From the NCBI GenBank assembly GCA_902774035.1, contig CACYHA010000006.1, positions 124,001 to 188,000 on the forward strand: a stretch of DNA of 64,000 bases. The letters run 5' to 3'. A program made the translations under genes and the position numbers. Below the pieces are notes generated by a model. It was not told the origin of the DNA. It searched no databases and saw only the letters and a list, made by a program, of their open reading frames with translations. Origin of the DNA: Oscillospiraceae bacterium (GTDB lineage: Bacteria > Bacillota > Clostridia > Oscillospirales > Acutalibacteraceae). This document shows, piece after piece, positions 33,998 through 45,032 of the stretch. The stretch's first letter is position 1; each line of letters opens with the position of its first letter.

Positions 33998-34933
33998 TCA
34001 GGCTTTGCCGGCGCAGCCGAGCACGTCGTTGATCTTGTGTTCCACCATGCCCTGAATGGCTTCGCGGGCAGGCTTGAGATACTGACGCGGGTCAAAGTGA
34101 TCGGGGTGCTCCGCAAAGTGCTTGCGGATCGCGGCGGTCATCGCCAGACGCAGGTCGGAGTCGATGTTGATCTTGCAGACGGCCATGGTCGCGGCCTTGG
34201 CGAGCATCTCTTCGGGAATGCCGATGGCGTCGGGCATCTTGCCGCCGTAGGTGTTGATCTCCTTGACGAATTCCTGCGGCACGGAGCTTGCGCCGTGGAG
34301 CACGATCGGGAAACCGGGCAGCTTTTTGGAGACCTCTTCCAGAATGTCGAAGCGCAGCTGCGGCTTCTGGCCGGGCTTGAATTTGTAGGCGCCGTGGGAG
34401 GTGCCGATGGCGATGGCGAGGGAATCCACGCCGGTGCGGGTCACGAAATCGTAGACCTGCGCGGGGTCGGTGTAGCTGGCGTTGCCTTCTTCCACTGCAA
34501 CGTCGTCTTCCACGCCGGCCAGGGTGCCGAGTTCGCCTTCCACCACAACGCCGTGGGCGTGGGCGTAATCGACGACCTTTTTGGTCAGCGCGACGTTTTC
34601 TTCATAGGGCAGGGAGGAGCCGTCGATCATCACGGAGGTGAAACCGCCGTCGATGCAGCTCTTGCAGGTCTCGAAATCCGGACCGTGATCCAGATGCAGC
34701 GCGATCGGAAGGCCGGTCTCTTTTTCGGCGGCTTCCACGAGCTTGACCAAGTAGGTGTGGTTCGCGTAGGCGCGGGCGCCCTTGGAAACCTGCAGGATCA
34801 GCGGCGCATTCAGTTTTTTCGCCGCTTCGGTGATGCCCTGGATGATCTCCATGTTGTTGACGTTGAACGCGCCGATGGCATAGCCGCCCTTGTAGGCGTC
34901 CTCGAACATTTTGGTGGTGGTGACTAATGGCAT
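33998..34933 (-). CDS. fba: Class II fructose-1,6-bisphosphate aldolase
   Basis: 311 residues. This zinc-dependent aldolase interconverts fructose-1,6-bisphosphate with DHAP and glyceraldehyde-3-phosphate. The blocks are YAIGAFNVNNMEIIQGI, LHLDHGPDFE (zinc/catalytic His and Asp), DGSSLPYEENV, VEGELGTLAG (zinc Glu), and VLHGASSVP (zinc His). AAAAGGAGAT precedes the ATG. It is 50 bases downstream of the SpoIID-like gene and may be read through from it or have its own start site. Confidence 0.96.
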   Translation of the reverse strand: MPLVTTTKMFEDAYKGGYAIGAFNVNNMEIIQGITEAAKKLNAPLILQVSKGARAYANHTYLVKLVEAAEKETGLPIALHLDHGPDFETCKSCIDGGFTSVMIDGSSLPYEENVALTKKVVDYAHAHGVVVEGELGTLAGVEDDVAVEEGNASYTDPAQVYDFVTRTGVDSLAIAIGTSHGAYKFKPGQKPQLRFDILEEVSKKLPGFPIVLHGASSVPQEFVKEINTYGGKMPDAIGIPEEMLAKAATMAVCKINIDSDLRLAMTAAIRKHFAEHPDHFDPRQYLKPAREAIQGMVEHKINDVLGCAGKA

Positions 34934-34983
34934 GGTTTATATCTCCTTTTCTTAAAATGCTGGTTTATTTTTTGCTGGTATCA

Positions 34984-37119
34984 TCACGCCGTGGGCGTAT
35001 ATTGCAGCATGAAGCAGTGGGAACGGATCTTGCCTTCCATGACCTTGCCGCGGAACTCGTTGCCCGTGACCTCCTTGCCGCCGATGTTCAGCGTGGAAAC
35101 ATAGCCGATGTCCTGACTGATGGCCTGGTCGTGCGAAACGATACGGATCCAGGTTGCCGGGTCGCCGGCGAGGGTGACGCCGAGCTTGGTCTGGGCAATG
35201 GTCTTGAATTCCTCGGAGGAGATGGTGAAGGTGGATTTGAAGCCCTCCGCCTCATAGTCGCCGTAGCTCGGCCGGCCGCCGTTCAGATAGGGAAGCTGGC
35301 TGCCGCCCCAGACGTTGTAATACGAGGTGGTCTTGCCGGCGCTGATGGAATGGAAGGGCGTCAGGGCTGTTTTGCCGTTATAGGAAAGATACAGGCCCTC
35401 GTTCATGACCTCGTCCACAACCTCGGTGCAGGCCGCGGAGGCGGTTTTTCCGTAGGCGTTTGCGTCGGCGTTCAGGCGGTAGTTGTTATACTTCGCAAAG
35501 GTGTAAAGCGCAACAGCCTGAGCTTTCAGCGCTTCCTTGGACATAGAGCCGCTCATCTCGCTCTCCAGCGCGGAGGCGAGGTATTCCCGCGTGTTGTAAT
35601 CCGTGCCGGCGTAGTTGATCGTCGGCGGATAGGTGTCGCCGGTGACGAGGGTCGTGCCGTAATAGTAGTTCGCAAGGATCTGCGCATAGGTCCAGCCCTG
35701 CTTTGCGAGGTAGTCCGCGCCGTTCTGGCTCAGACCCACGCCGTGGCCGTAACCGAAGACATAGAAGGTGAAGGTGCCGCTGGTGGAAGGCACGCTTGTG
35801 GTTGTGGGCGCGGCGGAAACGTCGCTGGCGCCGGGTTCCGCCGGGGTCAGGTTGTTGCCGGCCGGCAGATTGCCGCTGGTCGGCTCCGTGGAGGTCAGGT
35901 CGGCGATGCTCACGGTGGAAACGCCGCCGGAGCGCGTGGTGGAGCTCATCGCAGAGGGACTGTCCGTCGTCGGCTCGGTGAAGACAAAGTGCTTGAGCAG
36001 GATCACGGGGGTCGCGATGGCGGCCAGCAGCACGATCACCGCAAAGATCACCAGACCCTTGCTGATCTTCTTTTCCTTTTTCGGTTCTTCCTCCGGCGTT
36101 TCGGCGGGCGCGGCGGCAGCCAGCTTTTTGCAAATCGTATCGCAAAGCACGGTCACGCAGTGGGGCAGCAGCAACGCCAGATCGTCGGGGTTCGTGGTGT
36201 TGATCCGTTTGGCCTTGGCGGTCTCGCGGTCTGCAATGGCAACATAGGCGTAATAGACCGTGTTGCCGTCGGTCTCGTTGGAATACATCTCGGAGATGGC
36301 GGCGCCGAACGCGGCGTCGGACACCTGCCGCGCCTGCTTTGCCTGGCGCAGCAGACGGGCGGAGGCGCTTTCCTGCGCGTCCGCTTCGGTCTCCTCTCTG
36401 GGATAGGCGAAGTCCACCGTGTCCTCCATCTCCAGCAGCGTGTCGCGCAGCTCGAAGATCCAGTCCGTCACCGGGCCGTGGACCAGACAGATCTTTTCCT
36501 GGGCGCCGGCCAGCGCTTCGAGCATCTGGGTCACGGGCTCGATGAAGTCGATCTCCGCCGGGGCTTCCTCATGCACCGGAGGCAGGGCCGTTTCGTTCAG
36601 CTCCGGCACGGGCACCGCTGCGGGCGCTTCCTCCTCGGGTGCGAACATCAGCCGGATCACGGAGGCCAGCTCGGCATCCATGCGGTCGAAATCCAGCGGT
36701 AAAACCGTCAGACTGCCGCCGAAGGCGTCTGTGGTAAAACCGCTGAACAGGCCGTCTTCGCTCAGATGTACGCTGCAGTTCAGCGGCACGGCGCAGTGGG
36801 CGTCCACATCGAATTCGGCTTCCATCAGATCGTAATGCGAAGTGATCTGGGCGGCGATCTCGGGGGAGGCGATGGCGTCGAGCATGAGCTTGGCGAAGAT
36901 CACGTGCTTGACAGCGTTGAAATCCTCGTTTTCGGCCGCAAGCAGGACATCGTCGCCGTCCTCCAGCGCATAGAGGGCCGCGTTGAACATGGCCTCATAG
37001 CTTTCGAACGCGCTGATGTTGTCCTGGGTCAGCCCGTATTCTTCCAGCGACAGGCAAATCTTATAGACCGCATCGGCAGAAGCGGCCGCAAGATTTTCTA
37101 AGGTAAATAGTTTCAGCAT
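34984..37119 (-). CDS. Membrane protein with extracytoplasmic SpoIID/LytB domain in permuted order
   Basis: 711 residues. An unrecognised cytoplasmic part (1-345), rich in Ala/Glu, is followed by one membrane segment (about 354-377). A Ser/Thr linker leads to a SpoIID/LytB-type peptidoglycan lytic domain (448-711). The GHGVGLSQNGA motif, with GWTYAQILANYYYGT, comes first (458-490). Next are REYLASALESEM (catalytic Glu region, 511-522), LKAQAVALYTFA, an ISAGKTTSYY...GGSQLPYL block and the terminal GKVMEGKIRS. In canonical SpoIID the GHG block is last. It lies 12 bases after the sortase gene on the same strand, suggesting joint work on the wall. The N-terminal domain has no assigned role. Confidence 0.82.
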   Translation of the reverse strand: MLKLFTLENLAAASADAVYKICLSLEEYGLTQDNISAFESYEAMFNAALYALEDGDDVLLAAENEDFNAVKHVIFAKLMLDAIASPEIAAQITSHYDLMEAEFDVDAHCAVPLNCSVHLSEDGLFSGFTTDAFGGSLTVLPLDFDRMDAELASVIRLMFAPEEEAPAAVPVPELNETALPPVHEEAPAEIDFIEPVTQMLEALAGAQEKICLVHGPVTDWIFELRDTLLEMEDTVDFAYPREETEADAQESASARLLRQAKQARQVSDAAFGAAISEMYSNETDGNTVYYAYVAIADRETAKAKRINTTNPDDLALLLPHCVTVLCDTICKKLAAAAPAETPEEEPKKEKKISKGLVIFAVIVLLAAIATPVILLKHFVFTEPTTDSPSAMSSTTRSGGVSTVSIADLTSTEPTSGNLPAGNNLTPAEPGASDVSAAPTTTSVPSTSGTFTFYVFGYGHGVGLSQNGADYLAKQGWTYAQILANYYYGTTLVTGDTYPPTINYAGTDYNTREYLASALESEMSGSMSKEALKAQAVALYTFAKYNNYRLNADANAYGKTASAACTEVVDEVMNEGLYLSYNGKTALTPFHSISAGKTTSYYNVWGGSQLPYLNGGRPSYGDYEAEGFKSTFTISSEEFKTIAQTKLGVTLAGDPATWIRIVSHDQAISQDIGYVSTLNIGGKEVTGNEFRGKVMEGKIRSHCFMLQYTPTA

Positions 37120-37131
37120 GGTGTTCCTCCG

Positions 37132-39221
37132 TCAGCCGACTTCCCAGCGCGGCGAGTTCGCGTAGGGGTTGGTCTGCTTTTTCTTCGTATAGTAAACCTG
37201 CGGGTAGCGCACATCGGGATTCAGCGTGGCCAGCGAGGTGTCTGTTTCTGCGCTTTCCCCGGGACGCACCATCCGCGCCACCACCACCAGACGCGCGTTT
37301 TCAAACACGTGGGAGCAGGTGGACAGGGTCAGGAGCTTGTCTGTCGGCAGAAGATCGACGCCCGTGTCATAGAGAGAGCGCTCCTTCAGCGCAGCGAAGT
37401 ATTCGATCTTCTTCTCGTCGGTCGAAAGCTGGTTGAAATAGTAGTTGAACACATAGCCGTTGTCGTCGGCGGGGACGGAATTCGTCAAAAACGCGGCAAC
37501 GACCTTCCATTTGTGATCGGCAAACATCGTGTTGAATTCGATGACCGGGGCGCTGCGGTAGCCGTCGATGGTCTTATAGGCGTCCAGTGCGCCGAAGATC
37601 GTGCGGTCGTTCATGTGGTGGCCGTAGATCACGGTGTTGAAATCCAGGGCGGCGATGTTGTTGATGCAGCTCACGAACGGGCAGCCGTACTTTGTGCTTT
37701 TGCCGAAGAAGTTCTTGTTCAGGTAGTCCGCGTCGTTGTTCGTCTGCACCACGGGCAGGCTCGTGTTCAGACCCGGGATCTCCAGATAGCCGACGAAATC
37801 CGGGTTCGTTGCGTAAAGGCGCGCGTATTTGAGCTGCAGTCCTTCCGGAAAAACGACACCGGGGAATTCGCCGCGCAGTTGCGCCCACTGCTGTTCTTCG
37901 GTGAGCACGATCGTGTTTCCGCCGACCATCGGCGGAGCGATCTGCGTTTCGAGGATCAGGCCGGAGACCTCGTCCTCCAGTTTCAGGTTGTCCTTGTGCA
38001 GCTTGTATTCCCAGGCCAGCACGCCGCACGAAGCGAGAATGGCGATGAGGCTGATCGTCAGAACGATTTTGCGCGTCGGGCTCCAGGGCTTGCGTTCGGC
38101 CTTCGCCTGCGCTTTTCCGGCTTTCTTTTCGGCTTTTGCGGCGGCCTTTTCGGCTTTGGTGTCGCGCTTCGCCTGCTTTTCTTCCGCTTTGGCGGCGGCT
38201 TTTTCGGCTTTGCTATTGAGCTTTGCCTGCTTTTTTTCGGCTTTTGCGGCGGCTTTTTCCGCTTCTTTCTGCCGTGCGGCCGCTTCCTTTTCTTCCGCTT
38301 CCCGCGCAAGGCGCTCCTGTTCTTCGCGCGCGCGTTCGGCCTCTGCCGCCTTTTGCGCTTCCCGTTCCGCGCGGTCAAGGGCTTCCCGCCGCCGCGCAGC
38401 CTCCATCAGCCGTTCGTGTTGCGCCTGCGCCGATTTTTTGAGCGCAGCGGCGTCGGCGTTTTCTCCGACAGCCACGGCCGGGATCGGTGTGATCGGCGGC
38501 TTTGCCGGCGGTGCGGCCTGCGGTGCGGCCTGCACGGGCGGTTCCTCCTGCGGCGCGGGCGCGGTTATGTCCGCGGCAGTGGGGGGCTCGGGGGCTTTCT
38601 GTGGTGCGGCCGGTTCGGAAAGTTCCTTCTGCGGCGGCTCCGGGGGCGCCGGCGGATTCGTCTGCGGCGCCGGGCGGACTCTTTTTGCGTGCTGGGTGCG
38701 GAAAGCCTCCGTCGCTTCGTCCACCTCGCCCACGGCAAGGTCGCCGAAGGCAGGCGGCTCGTCGGGCGTGTCGTCCATCAGGCTGAATTCGTTGACGGAA
38801 AAGCTGCCCTGCTGGGCGGTGCGTCGGCGTTCGCGTTCCTCGCGCAGTTCGTCGGGATCCTTCGCCTGATAGGCGATGCGCATTCCCGGGTCGGGCACGG
38901 GGCGGCGGTGGGTCTTGCTCTTTTTGCTTTCCAGCGGTTCAAAGTCCGCGCTTTGATACAGGATCCGCGTGCCGGGATCCTTTTCCGGCGCGGGGGACGA
39001 GTTTTTTTTCGGCGCCTCTTTCGGCGCGTCTGGCTGCGGGGCGGGCTGCGCACCGGCAGTTTGCTGGTTGGCAAGGATCTGCAGCAGCGCGGAGATCTGC
39101 TCCGGCGTCAGGTTCGGCAATTCGCCTTGCGCGGGCGCCGAAGCGTTCGGCGGTGTCGGGACTGCGCCGGGGCGGCCATCGGCCTGCGGACGGTCGGGCC
39201 CGTCCTCATCATATATGATTT

Positions 39222-39225
<4 letters not shown>
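37132..39225 (-). CDS. srtB: Class B sortase with a very long cytoplasmic N-terminal extension
   Basis: 697 residues; typical sortase B is about 240. Residues 1-385 are cytoplasmic: Pro/Ala-rich linkers, a twice-occurring motif DPGxRIxYQ (about 84-91 and 113-120), and a coiled-coil stretch (about 265-378) with KAEKAAAKAEKK repeats. One membrane helix (386-405) leads to the sortase domain with YGHHM (His536), LSTCSH (Cys637) and Arg645 in ENARLVVVARM. The catalytic triad is complete. Its ATG overlaps the cinA stop (ATGA). Sortases join LPxTG- or NPQTN-like proteins to the wall; no substrate with such a motif was recognised here. Confidence 0.9.
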
Positions 39226-40526
<1,301 letters not shown>

Positions 40527-40544
40527 TGGGGTCACCTCCGGGAA

Positions 40545-40600
40545 ATGGGCGGTCAGCGGTCAGGACGAATCACAGATGACGGATTGCTGACAGCTATGAT
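40545..40600. repeat. Degenerate short tandem repeat between thiI and cinA
   Basis: GGTCAGC-like units (GGCGGTCAGCGGTCAGG, then GATTGCTGACAGC) fill the 84-base gap after the thiI stop. Confidence 0.45.
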
Positions 40601-40610
40601 CGCGCAGCAA

Positions 40611-41780
40611 TCATGCGTCGATCGACGTAAAGCGCGTGCCCTCCACGGCGCGGTCGATCAGGGGCGCGAAGTCAAACGCGGCCTCAGCCTCCTCCAGAAG
40701 ATCGACGGTCGGGCGTGTCTTGGGATGCTTGGGCGTGAAAACGGTGCAGCAGTCCTCATAGGGCAGCAGACTGGTTTCAAAGGTGTCGATCTTCCGGGCG
40801 ATCTCGATGATCTCGTCCTTGTCCATGCCAATCAGCGGACGGAAGACCGGAAGGGTGCTCGCGGCGTTGGTCACGGCGAGGGAGTCGATGGTTTGCGAGG
40901 CGACCTGGCCGAGGCTTTCCCCTGTAATCAGAGCCTTGCAGCCGTCGTTTGCGGCAAGGCGCGAGGCGATCTTCATCATCATGCGGCGCATGACAAGCGT
41001 GAACATATCCTCCGGCACGTGATCGCGGATGGCCTCCTGCAGCTCGGTGAACGGCACGAGCATGAAATTGATCCGGCCGCTCCAGCGCGCCACGAGCTTT
41101 GCCAGGTCGCGCACCTTCTGTTCGGCGCGTTTGCTGGTGTAGGGCGGCGAAGCAAAGTGGACGGCGTCGAGGATCAGGCCGCGCTTGCTCATCATGTAAC
41201 CGGCTACGGGGCTGTCGATGCCGCCGGAAAGCAGCAGGCAGGCCCGGCCGGAGGAACCGACGGGCAGACCGCCGGCGCCCTTTTGCTGGTTGCCGTGAAC
41301 AAGCACGGTGTCGCGCACCTCCACGGTGACGATGAGCTGCGGGTCGTGTACATCCACCTTCAGGTGGGGATAATGTGAAAGCAGAAAGCCGCCGACCTCG
41401 GCGCAGATCTCGGGCGAGGTCTTTTCGAATTTTTTGTCGCTGCGCTTGGCGTTGACCTTGAAGGTGCGCACATTTGCAAGCTCGTCGCCGAGAAAGTCCA
41501 GCGCCGTCTGCCGGATGGCGTCCATGTTCTTGTCGCACACGGCGGCCACGGAAAAGCCGACGATGCCGAACACATGGCGCATCAGCTCCACGGCGCGGTC
41601 AAAGTCGATCTCGTCGCTCTCGGGCGCGGCAACGATGGTGGATTGGGATTTGGTGAATTCGAATTTGCCGAGGGACGAGAGCCGTCGGCGCATATTTTTG
41701 ATGAGGATGTCCTCAAACGTGGAGCGGTTCAGCCCCTTGAGAACGATCTCTCCGTTTTTGACAAGGATGACTTTTTTCAT
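40611..41780 (-). CDS. thiI: tRNA 4-thiouridine synthetase ThiI
   Basis: 389 residues: NFLD and THUMP RNA-binding regions (about 1-165), then the PP-loop ATP site LLSGGIDSPVAGYMMSKRG (about 183). It lacks the C-terminal rhodanese domain of the E. coli form, as is usual in Bacillota, where a dedicated NifS/IscS hands over sulfur directly. That desulfurase gene lies 12 bases upstream. It thiolates U8 of tRNA and may also supply thiazole sulfur. AAGGA precedes the ATG. Confidence 0.95.
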   Translation of the reverse strand: MKKVILVKNGEIVLKGLNRSTFEDILIKNMRRRLSSLGKFEFTKSQSTIVAAPESDEIDFDRAVELMRHVFGIVGFSVAAVCDKNMDAIRQTALDFLGDELANVRTFKVNAKRSDKKFEKTSPEICAEVGGFLLSHYPHLKVDVHDPQLIVTVEVRDTVLVHGNQQKGAGGLPVGSSGRACLLLSGGIDSPVAGYMMSKRGLILDAVHFASPPYTSKRAEQKVRDLAKLVARWSGRINFMLVPFTELQEAIRDHVPEDMFTLVMRRMMMKIASRLAANDGCKALITGESLGQVASQTIDSLAVTNAASTLPVFRPLIGMDKDEIIEIARKIDTFETSLLPYEDCCTVFTPKHPKTRPTVDLLEEAEAAFDFAPLIDRAVEGTRFTSIDA

Positions 41781-41792
41781 GTGCAGGTGTCC

Positions 41793-42923
41793 TTACAGTT
41801 TATTTCGAATGACGCGCAGCGCTTCCTGCAGACCGTCAAAGCAGAAGTTCAGTTCTTCTTCGGTCGTCCGGTCGCTCAGGCTGACGCGCAGGGCGCTGCT
41901 TTGCCGTTCGGGTTCAATGCCCGCGGCGGCGAGGACCGGGCTGCGGTGCCCCTTTGCGCAGGCGGAGCCGGCGGAGACGTAGATGCCCAGATCGGACAAA
42001 AAGTTGAGCACGACCTCGGACGGGCGGCCCGGCAGGGAAAGGTTGACAATATAGGGCGAAGCGTCGTCGCCGCTGTTGAGCACCACGCCGTCCAGCGTTT
42101 TGAGCTTTTGCACAAACGCGTCGCGCAGCGCTGTGATGCGCGGCAGGTGTTTGCCGGGTTCCAGCACGCTGGCCGCGCCGCCGAAGCCCGCGATGGCGAC
42201 CATCGGCTCCGTGCCGGGACGCAGGCGGTTTTCCTGCTCGCCGCCGACGGCCTGCGGAACCGGGTGCACGCCGCGCCGCACAAACAGCGCGCCGGCGCCT
42301 TTCGGTCCGTGGATCTTATGTGCGCTGACCGTCAGCAGATCGACGCCGCTTTTTTCGGGGAAGACCGGTATCTTTCCGAAAGCCTGCACCGCGTCCACAT
42401 GAAAGAGGGCGGGTGCGCCCTTGCGTTTGAGGATGGCCGGAACGGCGTCTACGGGTTCGACCGAACCCAGCTCGTTGTTGATATACATCAGGCTCACAAG
42501 GATCGTTTTTTCGTTGATCGCGTCTTCCAGCGCCGAAACCGGTACCGTGCCGAAGCGATCCACGGGAAGAACGACGACCTCAAAGCCCTGTTCGCCGAGA
42601 CGTTTGTATGCCTGCAGCACGCTGGGGTGCTCCACGGCGGAGACCACCACGCGGTTCCCCTTGCGCCGCCCCGCTGCCGCGGCGCCGAAGACGGCGAGGT
42701 TGTTGGCCTCGGTGCCGCCGGAGGTGAAGGTCAGACATTTCGGGCTGCAGCGAAGGGCGCCCGCCACGGCCTGCCGTGCTTTTTCGCGCAGCTTTTCGGC
42801 CGCGAAGCCCAGCTCGTGCAAAGAAGAGGGGTTGCCCCAGCCGGACTCCATGGCGGTCAGCACCCACTGCTTTGCCGTGTCGCAAAGCGGCGTGGTGGCG
42901 CTGTTGTCAAGATAAGCCTGCAT
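41793..42923 (-). CDS. iscS: Cysteine desulfurase (IscS/NifS type) paired with ThiI
   Basis: 376 residues from the ATG at 42923, which has GAGGTGTG before it. This PLP enzyme removes sulfur from cysteine as a persulfide. It starts AYLDNSATTPL. The PLP lysine lies in SAHKIHGPKGAGAL, and the catalytic Cys in SAGSACAKGHRSP (about residue 325). Its operon position with thiI marks it as the ThiI-dedicated desulfurase; it might also serve the SufBC scaffold, which has no desulfurase beside it. It is the first gene of the iscS-thiI-cinA-srtB-SpoIID-like run. Confidence 0.94.
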   Translation of the reverse strand: MQAYLDNSATTPLCDTAKQWVLTAMESGWGNPSSLHELGFAAEKLREKARQAVAGALRCSPKCLTFTSGGTEANNLAVFGAAAAGRRKGNRVVVSAVEHPSVLQAYKRLGEQGFEVVVLPVDRFGTVPVSALEDAINEKTILVSLMYINNELGSVEPVDAVPAILKRKGAPALFHVDAVQAFGKIPVFPEKSGVDLLTVSAHKIHGPKGAGALFVRRGVHPVPQAVGGEQENRLRPGTEPMVAIAGFGGAASVLEPGKHLPRITALRDAFVQKLKTLDGVVLNSGDDASPYIVNLSLPGRPSEVVLNFLSDLGIYVSAGSACAKGHRSPVLAAAGIEPERQSSALRVSLSDRTTEEELNFCFDGLQEALRVIRNKL

Positions 42924-42955
42924 TTGGACACACCTCTTCATTATAGTTACAGAAC

Positions 42956-42984
42956 ATTATACTATAAATCAAAGGCAGATGCAA
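42956..42984 (-). promoter_or_regulatory. Sigma-A promoter of iscS-thiI
   Basis: On the minus strand, TTGCAT (42984-42979), 17-bp spacer, TATAAT (42961-42956). Confidence 0.7.
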
Positions 42985-43026
42985 GAAAAAATGGAAAAAA
43001 ATTGAAAAAGGGGAGGGATTCGGAAA

Positions 43027-43057
43027 AATGAAGAATGAAGAATGGAAAATTGAAAAG
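43027..43057. repeat. 7/8-bp tandem repeat before ypeB
   Basis: AATGAAG, AATGAAG, AATGGAAA and ATTGAAAA units lie in the gap between divergent iscS and ypeB. Confidence 0.55.
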
Positions 43058-43160
43058 GGACCCAAACGCGCCCTTACAATCAAAAGCGTATGATTTCGCC
43101 GAATTCGGCAACGCTATCATACAGGAACCGGATTAACTGAACATTAAAAGGAGCGATTCT

Positions 43161-44507
43161 ATGAACGTCAATTTTTCCCGCCGGGGCGCCATTCGCGCCG
43201 TCAGCCTGCTTTGTGCGGTTTTCCTTGCGCTTTCGGCGCTGACCGTCGTCCATGTCCGCCGTGCACATGCGCTGGAACGGCAGGCGCAGACCGCCTCGCA
43301 GCACGCGCTGCGCGAGCTGGGCGAGCATCTGGACAACATTGCGACCGCCCTGCAGAAAGCCCGCTTTGTCAGCAGCGGCGCGATGCTTTCGCGGGTGGAA
43401 CGTGAGCTTTCCCGCTCGGCTGCCTGCGCGAAAGTCAGCCTCTCCGCGCTCACCAACGCCGACACCGACGGCACGAACGTGTATAAGTTCCTTTCCCAGG
43501 TCGGCGATTTCACCAATGCGCTGCAAAAAACGCTGGAACGCGGGGGCAAGCTCACGGCAAAACAGCGCGCCTCGCTGCAGGAACTTCTGGCCTATGCGCA
43601 GTCGTTTTCCGACGGGCTGCACGCCCTCGACGCCGAGACGGACGACGGCGCACTGCGGTATTCCCCGCGGCCGGCAACCCTTTCTCTGGCTGCCGGGGAC
43701 GCGCCCGCCGTGTTTGACGACAGCTTCAACAGCACCGCCGAGGCGCTTTCCGATGCGCCGACGCTGCTGTATGACGGCCCGTTTTCCGATACAGTCCTGA
43801 ACCGCAAGGCGCTCGGTGTTGCCGGCAAGGACGAGATCGACGCGCAAACCGCCCGCGAACGCGCCGCAAAGTGGCTCGGCTGCAAGCAGACCGCCCTGCA
43901 GACCGAAGGCGACACCGACGGCGCCCTCGCGCTCTACTGCTTTTCCAAAGGCGGCAAGCGCATCGGCGTCACCAAACGCGGGGGACTTCCGGCCTATGTG
44001 ACGAACCCCGCCTTTTCCGGCGAAGCGCAGATCAGCGCCGAAACCGCCGTGAAGATCGCCGGAAAGTATCTTGCGGAGCTGGGCTACGCGGACATGCAGC
44101 CGAGCTATTACAGCACCTATGACGGCGTGTGCACCGCCGTGTTCCATTTCGAAAAGGACGGCGTGGTCTGGTATGCCGATCTGATCAAGGTCGGCGTTGC
44201 GCTGGACACGGCGCAGCCGGTCTCGCTCGACGCGCGCGGCTTTTTGATGAACCACACCCCGCGCAAGCTCCCCGCGGTCAAGGCCTCCGCCGAACAGGCC
44301 GCCGCATCTCTTTCGCCGGAGCTGCGATTGCTTGGGACAAAGACCGCGCTCATCCCGCTGGACGACGGCACGGAACAGCTCTGTCATGAGCTGCGCTGCC
44401 GCGACAAAAACGGGCAGGAGGCGCTGATCTATGCGTCTGTGACGAACGGGCAAGAAACGGATGTGCAGATTTTGCTCTATGCCGACGGCGGCGTTCTGGC
44501 AAAGTAA
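43161..44507 (+). CDS. ypeB: Germination protein YpeB
   Basis: 448 residues. An N-terminal membrane anchor (about 13-32) is followed by a helical YpeB region (AQTASQHALRELGEHLDNIATALQKA, about 40-230) and C-terminal PepSY-type modules (about 235-440, with GKRIGVTKRGGLPAYVTNP and ISAETAVKIAGKYLAELGY). In spore formers YpeB stabilises the germination amidase SleB in the spore inner membrane; sleB normally precedes ypeB but is not beside it here. AAAAGGAG precedes the ATG. It ends at the long MITE-like repeat, whose core can act as terminator. Confidence 0.88.
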   Translation: MNVNFSRRGAIRAVSLLCAVFLALSALTVVHVRRAHALERQAQTASQHALRELGEHLDNIATALQKARFVSSGAMLSRVERELSRSAACAKVSLSALTNADTDGTNVYKFLSQVGDFTNALQKTLERGGKLTAKQRASLQELLAYAQSFSDGLHALDAETDDGALRYSPRPATLSLAAGDAPAVFDDSFNSTAEALSDAPTLLYDGPFSDTVLNRKALGVAGKDEIDAQTARERAAKWLGCKQTALQTEGDTDGALALYCFSKGGKRIGVTKRGGLPAYVTNPAFSGEAQISAETAVKIAGKYLAELGYADMQPSYYSTYDGVCTAVFHFEKDGVVWYADLIKVGVALDTAQPVSLDARGFLMNHTPRKLPAVKASAEQAAASLSPELRLLGTKTALIPLDDGTEQLCHELRCRDKNGQEALIYASVTNGQETDVQILLYADGGVLAK

Positions 44508-44518
44508 AAGGGATCAGG

Positions 44519-44922
44519 GGGCTGTTGGATTTCGGTGACGTTCCATAACGAAGGATTGGTTTTTGAAGGCAAATTTTCCCAAACGCTGTGCCGCCATCCT
44601 TGAAAACCGGCAGGTTTCCTGCGGTTGTCGGCTTTGCGTTGTGAAAAAATTTGTCCTTCAAAAACTGCTTTGCACCTGAAAAGAGGCGCTTTTCAGGCAA
44701 TCCCTCGCTATGGGACGCCACCGTTAGATGAAAACGGCGTTTTCTTCGACCGAAGGCTGTACAAAAGTACGCCTAGGGCGAAAAAACGTCGAGTCAAAGC
44801 AAACAATCTTACTTTTTTGAAAAAACACAAAGGAAAGAAAGCGCTGAACTCACAGAATCACTCTGTGGAAAGCGCTTTCTCTTTTCTTTGCTTTGACGTT
44901 TTTCGCGAAATGCAACAGCTCC
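44519..44922. mobile_element. MITE-like repeat, long copy (about 404 bp)
   Basis: The left end GGCTGTTGGATTTCG and the right end (inverted GGAGCTGTTGCATTTCG) form an imperfect terminal repeat. The right 130 bp match the 6418-6568 copy closely, including CGTC/CAAAGC arms (44779-44800 and 44890-44905). The extra left 240 bp hold several short hairpins (for example TGAAAAGAGGCGCTTTTCA near 44680) but no credible gene. No target-site duplication was identified by eye. Confidence 0.72.
44836..44885 (+). terminator. Intrinsic terminator inside the long MITE-like repeat
   Basis: AGAAAGCGC at 44836-44844 pairs with GCGCTTTCT at 44872-44880, followed by CTTTTCTTT. It has the same structure as the one at 6484-6532. 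Confidence 0.7.
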
Positions 44923-44931
44923 ACTTAGGGG

Positions 44932-44960
44932 TTGCAAGAGAAGGCAGACTGTGTTATAAT
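44932..44960 (+). promoter_or_regulatory. Sigma-A promoter of the SDR gene
   Basis: TTGCAA at 44932-44937, 17-bp spacer, TATAAT at 44955-44960. Confidence 0.78.
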
Positions 44961-45032
44961 ACCACTACCCATTCTTCGTTTTATCAACTCTTGTTTTCCG
45001 ACCTCTGATCCCTCGAAAAAGGACGTGACTTC

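Noticed and set aside
43086-43124. A sigma-F/G type sporulation promoter before ypeB
   Set aside because: GTATG and CATACAG elements exist, but their spacing is about 25 bases, too long for the sigma-G consensus.
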